This document shows, piece by piece, positions 45,921-46,003 of a DNA stretch of 46,003 nt; the first letter of the stretch is position 1, and each line of letters opens with the position of its first letter. Both the position numbers and the translations under genes were made by a program. Location of the stretch: positions 1 to 46,003 of the forward strand of contig NZ_QWKG01000033.1 of NCBI RefSeq assembly GCF_009911595.1. Reading direction: 5' to 3'. The notes below the pieces were generated by a model. It was given only the letters and a program-made list of their open reading frames with translations. It was not told where the DNA came from and searched no databases. This DNA is from Colidextribacter sp. OB.20. GTDB lineage: Bacteria; Bacillota; Clostridia; Oscillospirales; Oscillospiraceae.

Positions 45921-46003
45921 CTTTCTGAAAGAAGTCCTGCAAACAAAAGTCAAGCCCTAAAATGGAAAAATTTTGAGTGGGTGAAAAAGGGAACAACAAA
46001 CTA

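Overview
The window looks like a chromosome segment of a GC-rich, strictly anaerobic Gram-positive gut bacterium, most likely a Clostridia member of the Oscillospiraceae (Flavonifractor/Pseudoflavonifractor-like). Pointers are strong GGAGG ribosome sites, TTGACA/TATAAT promoters, RNase J, an oxygen-sensitive class III ribonucleotide reductase (nrdD), mtaB, mazEF, GC-rich coding with AT-rich control regions, and many short intergenic palindromic repeats. The genus is inferred; no rRNA is present.

Layout. 1-2.2 kb: accessory DNA, lower in GC, with a probably frameshifted winged-helix gene, a RusA-like gene and a gene-poor stretch. 2.3-10.4 kb: a tripartite tricarboxylate transporter operon (tctC-tctB-tctA) cotranscribed with a D-2-hydroxyacid dehydrogenase, an HpcH/HpaI aldolase and an MBL-fold protein, divergent from a LysR regulator that is coupled to an NHL beta-propeller gene; together a probable uptake and breakdown unit for an unknown carboxylate. 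10.5-11.1 kb: five-tRNA operon (Gly-Arg-His-Gln-Lys in transcription order). 11.2-20.8 kb: DUF4261, pyrB with an unusual zinc-tail, a secreted Cys/His-repeat protein, a CmpB-like membrane protein, a polysaccharide deacetylase, mazEF, an NfeD/SPFH membrane pair with small genes, a WYL regulator, and an ArsC-like/DUF1653 pair. 20.8-31.9 kb: a nucleotidyltransferase fused to a degenerate phosphohexomutase domain, RNase J, an SH3/Big_2 membrane protein, a TerB-like/CbbX-like AAA+ protein, DUF2716, a cupin, and mtaB. 31.9-36.0 kb: SUKH protein, prolyl-tRNA-editing-like protein, amidohydrolase and Na+/solute symporter. 36.0-37.4 kb: a divergent small-gene/XRE pair and a tandem duplicated small-RNA/small-peptide module. 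37.4-46 kb: pyruvate kinase, metG, membrane proteins, mnmA, and nrdD.

The most interesting element is the 36.57-37.33 kb locus. Two homologous minus-strand peptides (23 and 32 codons), each with its own near-consensus promoter and a hairpin-sequestered ribosome site, are each opposed by a plus-strand promoter that would make a short RNA overlapping the 3' end of the peptide message. This is the topology of type I toxin-antitoxin systems, but the peptides look beta-strand-like, and I do not recognise the family. Other notable points are a modular GTAGGG-ended repeat family at seven loci that supplies the stop codon of three genes, the PyrB zinc tail, and a catalytically degenerate mutase domain.
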